Positions 45,483 to 55,724 of a DNA stretch of 64,000 nt are shown piece after piece. The notes under the pieces are model-generated. The model was not told the DNA's origin. It saw only the letters and a program-made list of their open reading frames with translations, and did not search any database. Made by a program: the position numbers and the translations under genes. The stretch lies in the NCBI RefSeq assembly GCF_037975235.1, contig NZ_CP150241.1, forward strand, positions 3,534,001 to 3,598,000, written 5' to 3'. Source of the DNA: Paenibacillus sp. FSL R5-0341 (GTDB taxonomy: Bacteria; Bacillota; Bacilli; Paenibacillales; Paenibacillaceae). Numbering within the stretch: the stretch's first letter is position 1; each line of letters starts with the position of its first letter.

Positions 45483-45546
45483 TCCGGGTCCTTCACTCCG
45501 TGCTTCAAACAAAAGTTTCGATTAAAATCAATTGATTATTGTATAT
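45461..45546. repeat. Direct repeat, copy A
   Basis: Begins GCTTCGCTTCTTCAGAATCG and ends with GATTATTGTATAT. The last 58 bases (45489-45546) are identical to 45652-45709, and the first 22 to 45625-45646. It overlaps the tail of the structured element. Confidence 0.75.
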
Positions 45547-45624
45547 GAAATACAAAAACATCCGTTGTAATCTTATACAACATTTTGACGTTAATTCGTT
45601 CCGCTCCGGATCGTTCCTTCGAAC

Positions 45625-45709
45625 GCTTCGCTTCTTCAGAATCGATCCGCTTCCTTCACTCCGTGCTTCAAACAAAAGTTTCGATTAAAATCAATTGATT
45701 ATTGTATAT
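45625..45709. repeat. Direct repeat, copy B
   Basis: Second copy of the repeat, about 163 bases after copy A, with a small change in the middle. A shared stretch CCGGATCGTTC precedes both copies (45379 and 45606), so the duplicated unit is longer than the exact match. It ends 12 bases before the deoD stop. Confidence 0.75.
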
Positions 45710-45721
45710 AAAATGCAACAA

Positions 45722-46429
45722 TTACAGTGTGATTGCTGTATCTAGGGCAACTACCATCATGTCGTTGAACGTTTTTTGACGCTCTTCGGCAGATGTTTCT
45801 TCGCCTGTCAGCAAGTGGTCACTTACCGTCAGGATGGTCAGTGCGTTAACACCGAACTTGGCAGCAATGGTGTACAGTGCTGTTGTTTCCATTTCTACGC
45901 CCAGTACGCCGTGCTTCATCAACTTCTCGGTTACTGAACGGTCATCGCGATAGAAAGAATCGGAGCTGAACACGTTACCAACGTGAATTTTCATGCCTTT
46001 AGCTGTTGCACGGTCATATGCTTCTTTCAGCAGGGAGAAGGTAGCAATCGGGGAAAAGTCATATCCACCGAATACGTGCTTGTTCATGCTGGAATCTGTA
46101 CATGCTGCTTGTGCAAGGATGACGTCACGTACACGCACATGCTCCTGCATACCGCCACAAGTACCTACACGAATCAGGTTTTTCACGCCATATTCGCTGA
46201 TCAATTCGTTTGCATAGATAGCAAAGGACGGAATACCCATTCCTGAACCTTGCACCGAAATCCGGTGCCCTTGATATGTACCTGTGAAACCGAGCATTCC
46301 GCGAACCTCGTTATAACATACAACATCTTCAAGGTACGTATCTGCAATATATTTCGCACGCAAAGGGTCTCCTGGCAAAAGGATTGTTTCTGCGATATCT
46401 CCGGGTTTTGCTCCAATATGTGTACTCAT
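45722..46429 (-). CDS. deoD: Purine-nucleoside phosphorylase
   Basis: A 235-residue PNP of the hexameric DeoD type: [45 protein letters not shown] phosphate loop, [10 protein letters not shown] and catalytic Asp in SDHLLTGE. It splits (deoxy)inosine, guanosine and adenosine to base and (deoxy)ribose-1-phosphate. The ATG follows TGGAGGAA. It is 98 bases after deoB. Confidence 0.95.
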   Translation of the reverse strand: MSTHIGAKPGDIAETILLPGDPLRAKYIADTYLEDVVCYNEVRGMLGFTGTYQGHRISVQGSGMGIPSFAIYANELISEYGVKNLIRVGTCGGMQEHVRVRDVILAQAACTDSSMNKHVFGGYDFSPIATFSLLKEAYDRATAKGMKIHVGNVFSSDSFYRDDRSVTEKLMKHGVLGVEMETTALYTIAAKFGVNALTILTVSDHLLTGEETSAEERQKTFNDMMVVALDTAITL

Positions 46430-46527
46430 GAATGAAATTCCTCCAGTTATATATTTAGTCTAATATGATGGCAGGAATCGGAGCAGCCACAGCCACTCCG
46501 ACCTCCCCTATCCAGTTTTCGAAGAAC

Positions 46528-47706
46528 TTACTTCAAATCTTTCAGGAAGCTAGTGCCGTATTCCGGCATTTTCACACCAAAGTTCTCGGCTACGGTTGCA
46601 CCGAGGTCAGCAAATGTGCTGCGCAGGTCAAGCTTTTTGCCCTCACTGAAACGCGGAGAGTAGGCAAGCAGTGGTACATATTCACGTGTGTGGTCTGTGC
46701 CACGGTAGGTTGGATCGTTACCATGGTCAGCTGTGATCAGCAGCAGATCATCATTGGTCATTTTGGCAAAAATCTCTGGCAGCCGTGCATCATAGTCTTC
46801 AAGCGCCTGAGCATAACCTTGCGGATCACGACGGTGACCGTACAGGGCATCAAAATCAACCAGATTCAGGAAGCTGAGTCCTGTAAACTCTTCATCCATC
46901 GTTTCGGACAACTTGTCCATGCCATCCATGTTAGAGACAGTACGAACAGCCTTGGTTACACCTTCGCCATCGTAGATATCTGCAATTTTACCCAAGGCAA
47001 TGACATCAAATCCACCATCTTGCAGTTCATTCATGACGGTACGTCCAAACGGCTTAAGCGCATAATCATGACGATTCGCTGTACGCTTCCAGTCACCTGC
47101 TTCACCTACAAATGGACGGGCAATAATGCGGCCCAGCATGTATGGATCTTCAAGTGTAATTTCACGACAGAACTCACAGATCTCATATAGTTCTTTCAGA
47201 GGAACGACATCCTCATGTGCTGCAATTTGCAGAACCGAATCCGCAGATGTGTACACGATGAGTGCGCCAGTTTCGACATGCTCTGCACCCAGCTCATCCA
47301 GAATTTCTGTGCCGCTGGCCGGTTTGTTACCAATCACTTTGCGGCCCGTTTTCTCTTCAATGCGCTGAATCAACTCATCGGGAAAACCGTTCTCGAACAC
47401 GCGGAAAGGTGTATCAATGTAAAGACCCATCAGCTCCCAGTGACCTGTCATTGTGTCTTTGCCTCTGGATGCTTCCTGCATCTTGGTGTAATACGCTTTA
47501 GGTGCATCCGCTACAGGGATACCCTCGATTTCTTTGATGTTGGACAGTCCGAGACTGGCCATGTGAGGCATTTTTAGACCTCCGCGTTCACGTGCAATGT
47601 GACCGAAGGTATCTACATCAAAATCATCAAATTCTGCTGCATCCGGCGCTTCGCCGATCCCTACAGAATCCATAACGATTAGATGTACTCTTTTGAATGT
47701 TGACAT
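46528..47706 (-). CDS. deoB: Phosphopentomutase
   Basis: A 392-residue alkaline-phosphatase-fold mutase. Metal site parts are [14 protein letters not shown] at the start and [21 protein letters not shown] near the end; [10 protein letters not shown] holds the phosphorylated Thr. It turns (deoxy)ribose-1-phosphate into the 5-phosphate, linking deoD and pdp to deoC. The ATG follows GGAAGGAG. It lies 29 bases after nupC. Confidence 0.95.
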   Translation of the reverse strand: MSTFKRVHLIVMDSVGIGEAPDAAEFDDFDVDTFGHIARERGGLKMPHMASLGLSNIKEIEGIPVADAPKAYYTKMQEASRGKDTMTGHWELMGLYIDTPFRVFENGFPDELIQRIEEKTGRKVIGNKPASGTEILDELGAEHVETGALIVYTSADSVLQIAAHEDVVPLKELYEICEFCREITLEDPYMLGRIIARPFVGEAGDWKRTANRHDYALKPFGRTVMNELQDGGFDVIALGKIADIYDGEGVTKAVRTVSNMDGMDKLSETMDEEFTGLSFLNLVDFDALYGHRRDPQGYAQALEDYDARLPEIFAKMTNDDLLLITADHGNDPTYRGTDHTREYVPLLAYSPRFSEGKKLDLRSTFADLGATVAENFGVKMPEYGTSFLKDLK

Positions 47707-47735
47707 AACCTAAGCACTCCTTCCAATAATCCGGT

Positions 47736-48926
47736 TTACAAGAACAGTCCGGCGATGATCGCCGACAATACACTGACAAGCGATGCACCGTAAAGCAGCT
47801 TCAGACCGAAGCGGGCTACCACATTACCTTGTTTCTCATGAAGTCCCTTCACCGCACCGGCAATGATACCGATCGAGGAGAAGTTGGCGAACGATACGAG
47901 GAAGACGGATACGATCCCTGTTGTTCTGGCAGACAACGTTGTCTGCTTCGTCAGATCAAGCATGGCTACGAATTCATTGGATACCATTTTGGTAGCCATA
48001 ATACTTCCCGCTTGAACAGCTTCCTTCCATGGAACACCCATAATAAAGGCAAATGGTGCAAACACATAACCTAGCAGCTCCTGGAATGAAATACCGAGTA
48101 TTGCGCTAAACATTCCGTTAACTAACGCGATGAGAGCGACAAAACCGATTAACATCGCAGCTACGATGATGGCGACTTTAAATCCATCCAGGATGTACTC
48201 ACCCAGCATTTCGAAGAAGGACTGTTTCTCCTCTTCCTGTACTTCCAATATATCTTCTTCCTCTGTAACCTCATAAGGATTCACAATGGAAGCAATGATA
48301 AAACCGCCAAACAGGTTCAGCACGAGTGCCGTAACCACATATTTCGGATCAATCATGGACATATAGGCACCGACAATCGACATCGATACCGTGGACATCG
48401 CCGAAGCACACAAGGTGTACAGCCGATGTTTTGGCAACAACCCAATTTGTTTTTTCACAGAAATGAACACTTCAGATTGCCCCAATACAGCCGAAGCAAC
48501 CGCGTTATATGATTCCAGTTTGCCCATTCCGTTGATTTTGCTTAATACCAGACCAATATATTTTATAACAAAAGGTAAGATTCGGATATACTGCAATATC
48601 CCAATGAGGGCAGAGATGACAACAATCGGCATCAATACGTTCAGGAAGAACGGAAATCCGCCATTAGCATCCGGGACACCAGTTAAACCACCGAATACAA
48701 ATGAAATCCCTTCATTCGCATAGGCCAGCAAACTTTCAAATATGGTCGCAAATCCACCAATCAGCCATGTTCCTACCCCTGTATTCAGCAAGGCATAGGC
48801 CAGGATCACCTGCAAAACAATCATAACGACCAGCGGTCGGTATCTAATCTTCTTTTTACCGTTGCTTGCGATATAAGCCAGTCCAAAAACAACGAGTAAG
48901 CCAAGAAGGGCAATTAGAAATTTCAT
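47736..48926 (-). CDS. nupC: Concentrative nucleoside transporter
   Basis: A 396-residue CNT-family membrane protein with about ten segments. Family motifs are [31 protein letters not shown] (split over residues ~88-118), [14 protein letters not shown] and the C-terminal [19 protein letters not shown] [12 protein letters not shown]. It imports nucleosides with H+ or Na+. The ATG follows AAAGGAGAG. It lies in the deo operon after deoC. Confidence 0.93.
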   Translation of the reverse strand: MKFLIALLGLLVVFGLAYIASNGKKKIRYRPLVVMIVLQVILAYALLNTGVGTWLIGGFATIFESLLAYANEGISFVFGGLTGVPDANGGFPFFLNVLMPIVVISALIGILQYIRILPFVIKYIGLVLSKINGMGKLESYNAVASAVLGQSEVFISVKKQIGLLPKHRLYTLCASAMSTVSMSIVGAYMSMIDPKYVVTALVLNLFGGFIIASIVNPYEVTEEEDILEVQEEEKQSFFEMLGEYILDGFKVAIIVAAMLIGFVALIALVNGMFSAILGISFQELLGYVFAPFAFIMGVPWKEAVQAGSIMATKMVSNEFVAMLDLTKQTTLSARTTGIVSVFLVSFANFSSIGIIAGAVKGLHEKQGNVVARFGLKLLYGASLVSVLSAIIAGLFL

Positions 48927-49018
48927 TTGATCTCTCCTTTGAAGGTAGTTAAGCCGGATGTGGAATTCAGCTCAAAGGGTTCTTAAGCATTCAAAATCAT
49001 AAACCTTTCAGAAAACTT

Positions 49019-49032
49019 ATGAAGCGCTTACA
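49019..49032. promoter_or_regulatory. Possible CRE in the deoC-nupC gap
   Basis: ATGAAGCGCTTACA keeps the GCGCTTACA right side of a CcpA site but is shifted by one base on the left. In B. subtilis the comparable operon is glucose-repressed. Weak. Confidence 0.35.
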
Positions 49033-49153
49033 ATTAATCCCGTTTTTAAAATATAAGTGTAAATTCTATTCCCTGTACCTGAGTCGAGTGCCCAAGTACA
49101 GAGAATATATCATTACTTTTTAGTTCATCAAGCTTTGTTTAATTAGCTTTTGC

Positions 49154-49828
49154 TTAGTAAGAAGAGGTAGACTGACCGCCCTGCATGATCTTCACACCAG
49201 AACTTGCACCGATCCGAGTCGCACCCGCTTCGATCATTTTCTGCATATCTTCCAGGCTGCGTACGCCACCGGAAGCTTTAACGCCAACATCAGGACCTAC
49301 AGTACGACGCATCAAAGCGATATCTTCCGGCGTTGCCCCACCTGTGGAGAAACCTGTAGAAGTTTTAACAAAATCTGCTCCAGCTCGTACAGCTGCCTGA
49401 CAAGCACGTACTTTCTCATCATCCGTCAACAGACAAGTTTCAATAATGACTTTCACCAAAGCTTTACCCGCAGCAGCTTCAACTACAGCACGAATATCCT
49501 GTTCAACGTAATCATCTTTGCCATCTTTCAAAGCACTGATGTTGATGACCATATCGACTTCAGTTGCACCTTTAGCAATCGCATCTTTAGTTTCGAAAGC
49601 TTTTGTCTCCGATGTAGATGCTCCCAGAGGGAAACCGATAACGGTGCAGATATCTACGCCAGTACCCTGCAACTGCTCAGCAGCATAAGCAACCCAGCCT
49701 GGGTTAACGCATACGGAAGCAAACTGGTATTGCTTCGCTTCTTCGGTTAACTTGGCCATTTCACTTTGCGTTGCGTCCGCACGAAGCAACGTATGGTCGA
49801 TCATTTTAGCTAATTGTGGTGTAGTCAA
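49154..49828 (-). CDS. deoC: Deoxyribose-phosphate aldolase
   Basis: A 224-residue DERA. The Schiff-base Lys is in [15 protein letters not shown], and the second Lys in [12 protein letters not shown] and KVIIETCLL completes the site. It cleaves 2-deoxyribose-5-phosphate to acetaldehyde and glyceraldehyde-3-phosphate. The start is TTG at 49828 after AAGGGAGAG. It is the first structural gene behind the DeoR-type promoter. Confidence 0.95.
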   Translation of the reverse strand: MTTPQLAKMIDHTLLRADATQSEMAKLTEEAKQYQFASVCVNPGWVAYAAEQLQGTGVDICTVIGFPLGASTSETKAFETKDAIAKGATEVDMVINISALKDGKDDYVEQDIRAVVEAAAGKALVKVIIETCLLTDDEKVRACQAAVRAGADFVKTSTGFSTGGATPEDIALMRRTVGPDVGVKASGGVRSLEDMQKMIEAGATRIGASSGVKIMQGGQSTSSY

Positions 49829-49871
49829 TTGAATCTCTCCCTTGTCTGAACTAGTTATTTTCTATACCCTT

Positions 49872-49900
49872 ACACTAACATGAACATATGTAAAAATCAA
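49872..49900 (-). promoter_or_regulatory. Promoter of the deoC operon
   Basis: TTGATT (49895-49900) and TAGTGT (49872-49877) separated by 17 bases, on the minus strand, with a DeoR half-site between them. Confidence 0.6.
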
Positions 49901-49902
49901 CT

Positions 49903-49916
49903 TGAACTTTTGTTCA
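49903..49916. promoter_or_regulatory. DeoR operator palindrome
   Basis: TGAAC-N4-GTTCA, perfect, directly upstream of the -35 box. A further half-site (GTTCATGTT on the minus strand, 49877-49885) lies between -35 and -10. From memory, the B. subtilis dra-nupC-pdp operator has this same layout. Confidence 0.75.
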
Positions 49917-49967
49917 CGGTTCAATTTACAGTTCTTGCTTCGTTATATTTTCTGCCTTACAAAGCAA

Positions 49968-49997
49968 AACATCCGCCCTTTTTGCGTGGCAGATGTT
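49968..49997 (-). terminator. Terminator of deoR
   Basis: AACATCTGCC and GGCGGATGTT on the minus strand (one G-T pair) followed by TTGCTTTG. It separates deoR from the deoC promoter. Confidence 0.6.
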
Positions 49998-50018
49998 GTC
50001 ATCCATATCCATTCGAAA

Positions 50019-50963
50019 TTAGAATCGCAGTAATGCCTGCGCTGTGTACTGATCTGTAACCAGAATATTCGCATAATGACCTTTAAGCGCGGCGTGAATC
50101 GCTTCAATTTTGCGTTGCCCCCCGGCGACAAGGATAGATTTTTCCTTATTTCTCAATTCAGCTAAGTCTATTCCGACGGTTCTGCTGTTAATCTCTTCAC
50201 TGATCAACTGACCTTCCGCATCAAAAAAGCGTGAACAGATGTCACCAGCACCTGAGTTCATCAGTAATTGTTGCTCTTCTTCATTGAAGTAGCCGAGCCT
50301 GAACAATAAGGCATCCTCCTTCACAGTACCGACAGTGAACAAAGCGATGTTGGCTTGTCTGCCAAGTTCCACAATTCTGCCGATATGTCGATCCGCTTCC
50401 ACCATGTTCTTCACTTCAATATTGTCGAAAATTACGGGCAGTGGCAGATACCTTGGTACCGTGTGGAAGGCCTCAGCGAACAAATGTACAATCTCAGCCG
50501 CATACGTATTGACATGGGAGTGACTTACGCCCCCCTTCAATTGAACGACTTCGACACCTTTGACCTGCTTGGGACGAAGCTGGCGTGCTACGGCATGCAT
50601 GGTTGTTCCCCAGGTCACCCCGATAATATCTGCATCCTGAACCGTCTCCTGAAGATAGTCTGCTGCTCGTTTGCTAATATGCTTCTGTATTTCCTCATCA
50701 CTCTTCAACGGGGCAAAACACACAAGTGCCGTATCCAGATCATATTTCGACTTGAGTTCACCGGCAATGATATCGATATCCTCCAGCGGGTCCATAATTT
50801 CAATTCGCACGTATCCGCGATCTTTGGCGTACTGAAGTAATCTTGATACTGTTGGACGCGACACGCCTAAGCGGGCGGCAATGTCCTGCTGGCTGTAATC
50901 GGACTGATAATACAATTTCGCTGCTTCAATGCTTAATCGTTGCTTCTCCAGATCCATTCCCAT
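50019..50963 (-). CDS. deoR: Deoxyribonucleoside operon repressor (SorC/DeoR type)
   Basis: A 314-residue SorC-family repressor, very like B. subtilis DeoR along its length: HTH in YSQQDIAARLGVSRPTVSRLLQYAKDRG (about residues 23-50), then a sugar-phosphate-isomerase-like effector domain with GVTWGTTMHAV, VVQLKGGVSHS and RTVGIDL. The effector is expected to be deoxyribose-5-phosphate, which releases it. The start is ATG 50963 or 50957 (MDLEKQR aligns with the Bacillus start); neither has a strong ribosome site. Confidence 0.92.
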   Translation of the reverse strand: MGMDLEKQRLSIEAAKLYYQSDYSQQDIAARLGVSRPTVSRLLQYAKDRGYVRIEIMDPLEDIDIIAGELKSKYDLDTALVCFAPLKSDEEIQKHISKRAADYLQETVQDADIIGVTWGTTMHAVARQLRPKQVKGVEVVQLKGGVSHSHVNTYAAEIVHLFAEAFHTVPRYLPLPVIFDNIEVKNMVEADRHIGRIVELGRQANIALFTVGTVKEDALLFRLGYFNEEEQQLLMNSGAGDICSRFFDAEGQLISEEINSRTVGIDLAELRNKEKSILVAGGQRKIEAIHAALKGHYANILVTDQYTAQALLRF

Positions 50964-51194
50964 GTGCGCTCATCTCACTCATCCCTATTATCGTTGGAAA
51001 ATAAATACTCGTCCTGTATATTATACATGGATTGAGTATCTGGTCACTATATAGCTTCCAATTCAGTATCGTGATCATTCGACTCATATTCCTTTCTGAC
51101 GTATAAAACGGGAGAAACGATGCATACTACTGCGGTCGCTTCATCATTGCCAAGATTGGTTCACCCCATTAATTGCACAGAGAGGAAGAACTAC

Positions 51195-51821
51195 ATGTCT
51201 ACCTTATTGTATATTACTGCCCATCCTCATGATCATGAAACCTCCTTCAGCATGGCTACAGGTAAAGCATTTATTGACGCGTATCGCGAAAGTCACTCTT
51301 CTGATGAGATTGTTCACCTCGATCTGTATCGCTCGGATATTCCCCATATTGATGCGGATGTCTTCAGTGGGTGGGGCAAACTGCAATCGGGAAGTGATCT
51401 GACTGCCGAAGAGCAGACCAAAGTAAGTCGTTTAAATGAACTGTCAGATCAATTCGCTGCTGCAGATAAATATGTTTTTGTAACCCCGATGTGGAACTTC
51501 TCATTTCCTCCAATTCTGAAGGCTTATGTCGACTCTATCTGCGTAGCTGGCAAAACATTTCGTTATACGGAACAAGGTCCTGTTGGACTACTGTCTGATA
51601 AAAAAGCATTGCATATTCAGGCCCGCGGCGGCATTTATTCTGAAGGCCCAGCGGCCCAGATGGAATCCGGTCATCGTTACCTGAGCATTATCATGTCATT
51701 CCTCGGTGTACCGAAGCTTGATGGCATTTTTGTTGAGGGGCACAATCAATATAAAGACCGTGCAGATGAGATTAAGCAACAAGCTATCGAGCAAGCAAGC
51801 ACTTTCGCAAAACAATTTTAA
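51195..51821 (+). CDS. azoR: FMN-dependent NADH-azoreductase
   Basis: A 208-residue flavodoxin-fold enzyme: [39 protein letters not shown] and the [12 protein letters not shown] region bind FMN, as in AzoR. It reduces quinones and azo compounds with NADH. ATG 51195 is chosen for AGAGGAAG upstream and the family length; a longer frame begins at 51120. Confidence 0.92.
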   Translation: MSTLLYITAHPHDHETSFSMATGKAFIDAYRESHSSDEIVHLDLYRSDIPHIDADVFSGWGKLQSGSDLTAEEQTKVSRLNELSDQFAAADKYVFVTPMWNFSFPPILKAYVDSICVAGKTFRYTEQGPVGLLSDKKALHIQARGGIYSEGPAAQMESGHRYLSIIMSFLGVPKLDGIFVEGHNQYKDRADEIKQQAIEQASTFAKQF

Positions 51822-51890
51822 GAGTAGTAGTTCAAAAAGTCCGCTTTTGAACACTCACTTAAAGTGTAGTAAAACAATCAAAGCATAAAC

Positions 51891-51939
51891 AAAACCCGCG
51901 TGCGTCCCAGGGAATAATCCCAGGAAGCACGCGGGTTTT
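51891..51939. terminator. Bidirectional terminator
   Basis: Perfect 13-base arms AAAACCCGCGTGC and GCACGCGGGTTTT with an inner AGGG/TCCC pair, between the azoreductase gene and the convergent small gene. Confidence 0.9.
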
Positions 51940-51961
51940 CAATGTATAATCAACCTCGAGC

Positions 51962-52312
51962 TTATTGATGTCCAGCGCTGGCACGGCTCATGGTTTCAAG
52001 TTTACGTGTGATCGCATGACGGTCTACTTTCAATCCCCAGATCATTTCGATAATCTGTTCTTTCTCCTCAGGACTGTCGGCATGCTTCAATTGCATTAAC
52101 AGATCATGCATTTGTTCATTAATGCCTTCAAATTGAATCCATAAATCCTGTCTTACCTCTTTGGAATCCAGATGATGATTCGCATCGACTTCTTCCTTCA
52201 ATGCTTGCATAATAGCATCTTTCCATTCGTCATCACCTAGCTGTTTCGCAATGTTCAGGAGATCCAGATAATCGTCAACAAGAAGTGAGTTCAATTCAGC
52301 ATGTGTTTTCAT
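51962..52312 (-). CDS. Uncharacterised helical protein
   Basis: A 116-residue acidic protein I do not recognise. It reads as helices throughout (DYLDLLNIAKQLGDDEWKDAIM, then INEQMHDLLMQLKHADSPEEKEQIIEMIWGLKVDRHAI), with no membrane segment or cysteine. It has its own promoter (52349-52376) and a terminator after it, so it is a single gene. The ATG at 52312 follows AAGGGGAT. It may be a small Bacilli-specific protein. Confidence 0.75.
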   Translation of the reverse strand: MKTHAELNSLLVDDYLDLLNIAKQLGDDEWKDAIMQALKEEVDANHHLDSKEVRQDLWIQFEGINEQMHDLLMQLKHADSPEEKEQIIEMIWGLKVDRHAITRKLETMSRASAGHQ

Positions 52313-52348
52313 CGTTTATTGCATCCCCTTTTAGTCTATTTACCAAGT

Positions 52349-52376
52349 ATTATACTCGGTATTTCAGGAGATGCAA
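52349..52376 (-). promoter_or_regulatory. SigA-type promoter of the small gene
   Basis: TTGCAT and TATAAT spaced by 16 bases on the minus strand. An imperfect palindrome ACCGAGTATAATACTTGGT is centred on the -10 box and could bind a regulator. Confidence 0.65.
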
Positions 52377-52397
52377 TACCTGTCGGAAAAAGTTGAT

Positions 52398-53648
52398 TTA
52401 TGTAACCTGTCCCTTCAGCCTATGTACAAGCAAATTACACAACGTAAAACCGATTAAAACATACACACCGATCATACCCACAATGCCTATCCATCCCAAA
52501 TGGCTGTAAAGCAATCCGCCCCCTGTTCCACTTACGCTTGAACCAAGGTAGTAGAAAAACAAATACAACGCATTGGCCTGTGATTTGTGCTGATTGGCCA
52601 CGAGTCCAACCCAGCTGCTGGCAATGGAATGACCGCCAAAGAAACCGAAGGCAAACAGGGCGAGTCCAATAATTTTGACCCAAAGCGCTGGATGAACGGT
52701 ACAGACTGCACCAGCCAGAATAATCCCCAGCGCGATTCCAAGCACATGTGATCTGCCGTACCGATCTGCCAGCCTTCCCATCCAGGTGCTACTAACCGTG
52801 CCCATCAGATATACCACAAAAAGACTTCCAACAATGGACTGGCTAAGATGATAGGGTTCGCCCGTTAATTCAAAACCAATATAGTTGAACAGGGTCACGA
52901 AGCCCCCCATCAGGAGAAAACCGAGTCCATACAGGCATAGCAGCCTTGGATTGCGACACTGTGACCACAAAAGAGGTATTGGATTTTTGAATCCGGGTGC
53001 AGCTTTGACAAAATGACGGGATGGTGGGATGACAAGCCAAAAAATAACGGCTGCACACAAACCTAGAATACCAATGAAACCCACAGCGGCGCGCCAACTG
53101 AACCAGTCTGTCACGACACCACTGATAAAACGACCAGCCATGCCTCCTATTGAATTCCCACTGATGTATAGCCCCATGGCATATCCAAGACTTGCAGGTT
53201 CAATTTCTTCTGACAGATATGTCATGGCTATCGCGGGCAACCCCGCGAGTGCCACCCCTTGGAGAATACGAAGCAGAAGAAGCTCCGTGTATCCCGGGCT
53301 GAACGCACTTAGCAAAGCAATAAAAGAAGATATTACTAATGCCGCTGTCATAATAAAGCGTCGCCCCACTGAATCAGACAAGGAGCCGATGAACAGCATC
53401 GTCAGTGCCATGGCGATCGTTGTTACCGATAGCGTAAGACTGGCGTGTGCCGGCGTAATGGAGAATGTATCGCTAATCTCAGGCATCAGGGGCTGGAGGC
53501 TGTAGAGCAACGCAAAAGTGACAAAACCTCCGGCGAACAGTGCAAGGCTAATGTTACGAAACGTCTTAGTTCCCTGCTGAATCATAGATGTTCCAACTTT
53601 CTCGGTAAGAAAGCTTCTTGGATGGACTGTGGCCTGATCGCCGGTCAC
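52398..53648 (-). CDS. MFS transporter (YnfM-like)
   Basis: A 416-residue protein with 12 membrane segments: GGFVTFALLYSLQPLMPEI opens the first, motif A is GSLSDSVGRRFIM, and a second-half equivalent is GRLADRYGRSHVLG. It belongs to the YnfM/YybF-type exporters of unknown substrate. The GTG at 53648 follows GGAAGG by five bases; ATG 53585 is possible but has a poor site. Only 20 bases separate it from the M24 gene, so it is probably the last gene of the hyu operon. Confidence 0.85.
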   Translation of the reverse strand: MTGDQATVHPRSFLTEKVGTSMIQQGTKTFRNISLALFAGGFVTFALLYSLQPLMPEISDTFSITPAHASLTLSVTTIAMALTMLFIGSLSDSVGRRFIMTAALVISSFIALLSAFSPGYTELLLLRILQGVALAGLPAIAMTYLSEEIEPASLGYAMGLYISGNSIGGMAGRFISGVVTDWFSWRAAVGFIGILGLCAAVIFWLVIPPSRHFVKAAPGFKNPIPLLWSQCRNPRLLCLYGLGFLLMGGFVTLFNYIGFELTGEPYHLSQSIVGSLFVVYLMGTVSSTWMGRLADRYGRSHVLGIALGIILAGAVCTVHPALWVKIIGLALFAFGFFGGHSIASSWVGLVANQHKSQANALYLFFYYLGSSVSGTGGGLLYSHLGWIGIVGMIGVYVLIGFTLCNLLVHRLKGQVT

Positions 53649-53668
53649 TGAAGCCTTCCATTTTATCG

Positions 53669-54886
53669 TTATTTGATGAACAGTTTCCGTTCCATATGAG
53701 TCAGAAACTCATAACCATCTGGCGTTACGACAACTGTATCCTCGATTTGGAACCCACCAGCACCAAGCTCGTAATAAGGTACCTCCACACATAGCACCAT
53801 ACCGGGCTCCAGTATACGCTGGTCACCCGGGGAGAGAGTCATATCGTCGTACAGTTCCAAGCCGATGGCATGTCCGACATGCTGACGTCGGTAATGGGGA
53901 ATTCCCTCGCGCTGTACGCGGGACACCGCCGCATGAAATACATCCGATGCCTTGACGCCAGGGCGCACCGTTTCAAGTGCCGTCTCCCATCCACTTTTGA
54001 CCGCATCAAAATGCTTTTTCATCCAGGCGGTAGGTTCACCTGCAACAACCGTGCGGCCTGTATCTCCCCAGTATCCTTCCAGCTGGAGGCAAAGGTCGAA
54101 ACGGACCTGATCTCCAGTCTCAATCGTATGAAAATAATTTTCAATGAGTGGCAACGCACTGCGTGGTCCTGCCCCTACTGCAGTCATTGCCGGAGTTCCA
54201 CCTGCCCTCATCACAGCCAGACGATAATGATCTGCAAGTTGCTTCTCATGAACACCTGCTGCAATCAGATCAATCAGCTCCTGTTCAATCCGTTCATTTA
54301 ATTGAGCAGCCTGACGCAGTTGCTCGATTTCAAAAGGTGTCTTAACCAGGCGGATTTGTCGGAACAGTTTATATGCGGAAACCACCGGCCTTTCAGGAAG
54401 CTCCTCCCTGATTCTAGCCAGAATATCGGGAGCGATCCGCATTTCATCGATGCCAATCGGCTGACTATCGATACCCAGCTGTTGTAATGCTGCCTTGAGT
54501 GCTTCTACAGGACCTGGATGAATGACCGTCGTTTGCAGGAGAGAATAGAATAGATCAATGTCGTCCGTGGAAGGTTTGCCTTCAATTGAACCTTCCACGA
54601 AGAAGTCACTGTAGGCAAATATGTCCACCCCCGTGATACCGAACTGGGCCACAACGCCCAACCGATTCGTTGGAATGATGATACACGGCTTAGCAGATCT
54701 GTCAGCAGGCAAAATAGCATAAATCTGCATCGTCCAGTTGCTTGCACGCAGCTGGGACCCGATGACATAGTGAATGTTCTCTGGAGTCGTTGCAATCAGG
54801 GCGCTTAGCCCCTGAGCTTTCATCACTTCTTCCGCCCGATCCCAATTCAGACCTGAGCTATGAGATAGATGGTGTGAATTATTCAT
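53669..54886 (-). CDS. M24 metallopeptidase (Xaa-Pro dipeptidase type)
   Basis: A 405-residue two-domain protein: a creatinase/prolidase N-terminal domain and a pita-bread catalytic domain. All five metal ligands can be seen: Asp in RFDLCLQLEGY, Asp in YWGDTGRT, His in GHAIGLELYDD, Glu in LCVEVPYY and Glu in FQIEDTVVV. Keeping them argues for a peptidase rather than metal-free creatinase, although the length suits either. ATG 54886 follows AAAGGAGGT and overlaps the permease gene by 8 bases, so the enzyme may act on the imported compound or its product. Confidence 0.88.
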   Translation of the reverse strand: MNNSHHLSHSSGLNWDRAEEVMKAQGLSALIATTPENIHYVIGSQLRASNWTMQIYAILPADRSAKPCIIIPTNRLGVVAQFGITGVDIFAYSDFFVEGSIEGKPSTDDIDLFYSLLQTTVIHPGPVEALKAALQQLGIDSQPIGIDEMRIAPDILARIREELPERPVVSAYKLFRQIRLVKTPFEIEQLRQAAQLNERIEQELIDLIAAGVHEKQLADHYRLAVMRAGGTPAMTAVGAGPRSALPLIENYFHTIETGDQVRFDLCLQLEGYWGDTGRTVVAGEPTAWMKKHFDAVKSGWETALETVRPGVKASDVFHAAVSRVQREGIPHYRRQHVGHAIGLELYDDMTLSPGDQRILEPGMVLCVEVPYYELGAGGFQIEDTVVVTPDGYEFLTHMERKLFIK

Positions 54887-55724
54887 TTTGATCCAGACCT
54901 CCTTTTGTTTTCCTGCGACCAAACAAACTCTCAAGTCCTGGTACAGAGCGCAAAACTAGTTTAATCGTCATAAACAGAGCCAGTGCAAAAGCGATCAACA
55001 CTACAGACACAACAGCAATTGTTGGGTCCTGCCATTTCTCCATGTACAGGAATAGCTGTATTGGCAACGTGTAGCTGTCCTGACGGAGTAGCAGCAGTGC
55101 AGCCTCTACCTGATCGAAAGTGAAGACAAAAGCGATTGACCCTGACAAAAGCAGGGATAGTCGGAGCTGTGGCAGTGTAATTGTGAAAAAGATACGCATC
55201 GGTCCTGCGCCAAGGTCTGCGGCAGCTTCCCGGTGAGCCGGGTGCAGATTGGCTAATGCACTGCCCACAAGAGTGAGCACGAATGGAAGTACAATGACCG
55301 CTTCACCCAAAATAAGCGCAAACAATCCGCCTGCAATATGCATTTTCGAGAATAAAATCAAATATGCGATACCCAGCGTAATTTTCGGCATAACCATCGG
55401 AGATACAAAAAATGCCCTTAACATGCCAGAACCCGGGAAAGGATACTGCACGATCGCTAGCGCAGCAAGCGTACCCGTAATCAAAGCCAGCAGAACCGCC
55501 CCTGTCGAAGCAATGAGGCTGTTTTTGAAAGCATCGAGAAACTGGGTTTGCTCACCCAGATTGGCATACCATTTCAAGGTTAGACCTTCTGGCGGGAATT
55601 TACTGGCTGAACCTGAGCCTACGGACGTTAACATAATCATGAGCAGCGGCAACAGCAAATAAATGGCTACGGCGCTCACAAAGATATAGAGCAGCAGCTT
55701 GGTACCCTTGTTCGACTTAACCAT
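54879..55724 (-). CDS. ABC transporter permease (PotC-like)
   Basis: A 281-residue permease with six membrane segments and the EAA loop EAAADLGAGPMRIFFTITLPQL that docks the ATPase. It resembles PotC/YdcV of polyamine-type importers. It overlaps the preceding permease gene by 8 bases. Confidence 0.9.
   Translation of the reverse strand: MVKSNKGTKLLLYIFVSAVAIYLLLPLLMIMLTSVGSGSASKFPPEGLTLKWYANLGEQTQFLDAFKNSLIASTGAVLLALITGTLAALAIVQYPFPGSGMLRAFFVSPMVMPKITLGIAYLILFSKMHIAGGLFALILGEAVIVLPFVLTLVGSALANLHPAHREAAADLGAGPMRIFFTITLPQLRLSLLLSGSIAFVFTFDQVEAALLLLRQDSYTLPIQLFLYMEKWQDPTIAVVSVVLIAFALALFMTIKLVLRSVPGLESLFGRRKTKGGLDQNE

Larger units (their letters stand above)
45315..45721. other. Repeat-filled gap between deoD and pdp
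   Basis: 407 bases with no gene. It contains the structured element copy 2 and two direct repeats listed separately. The pdp gene must be read through this region or have its own promoter here. Confidence 0.6.

Noticed and set aside
45315..45512. N-terminal extension of pdp into the repeat region
   Set aside because: The family start [10 protein letters not shown] has a good ribosome site; the extension is repeat sequence.
53669..54886. Creatinase in a creatinine/N-methylhydantoin pathway (length ~405, beside HyuAB)
   Set aside because: All five metal ligands of M24 peptidases are present, whereas creatinase has lost them; no sarcosine genes are seen.
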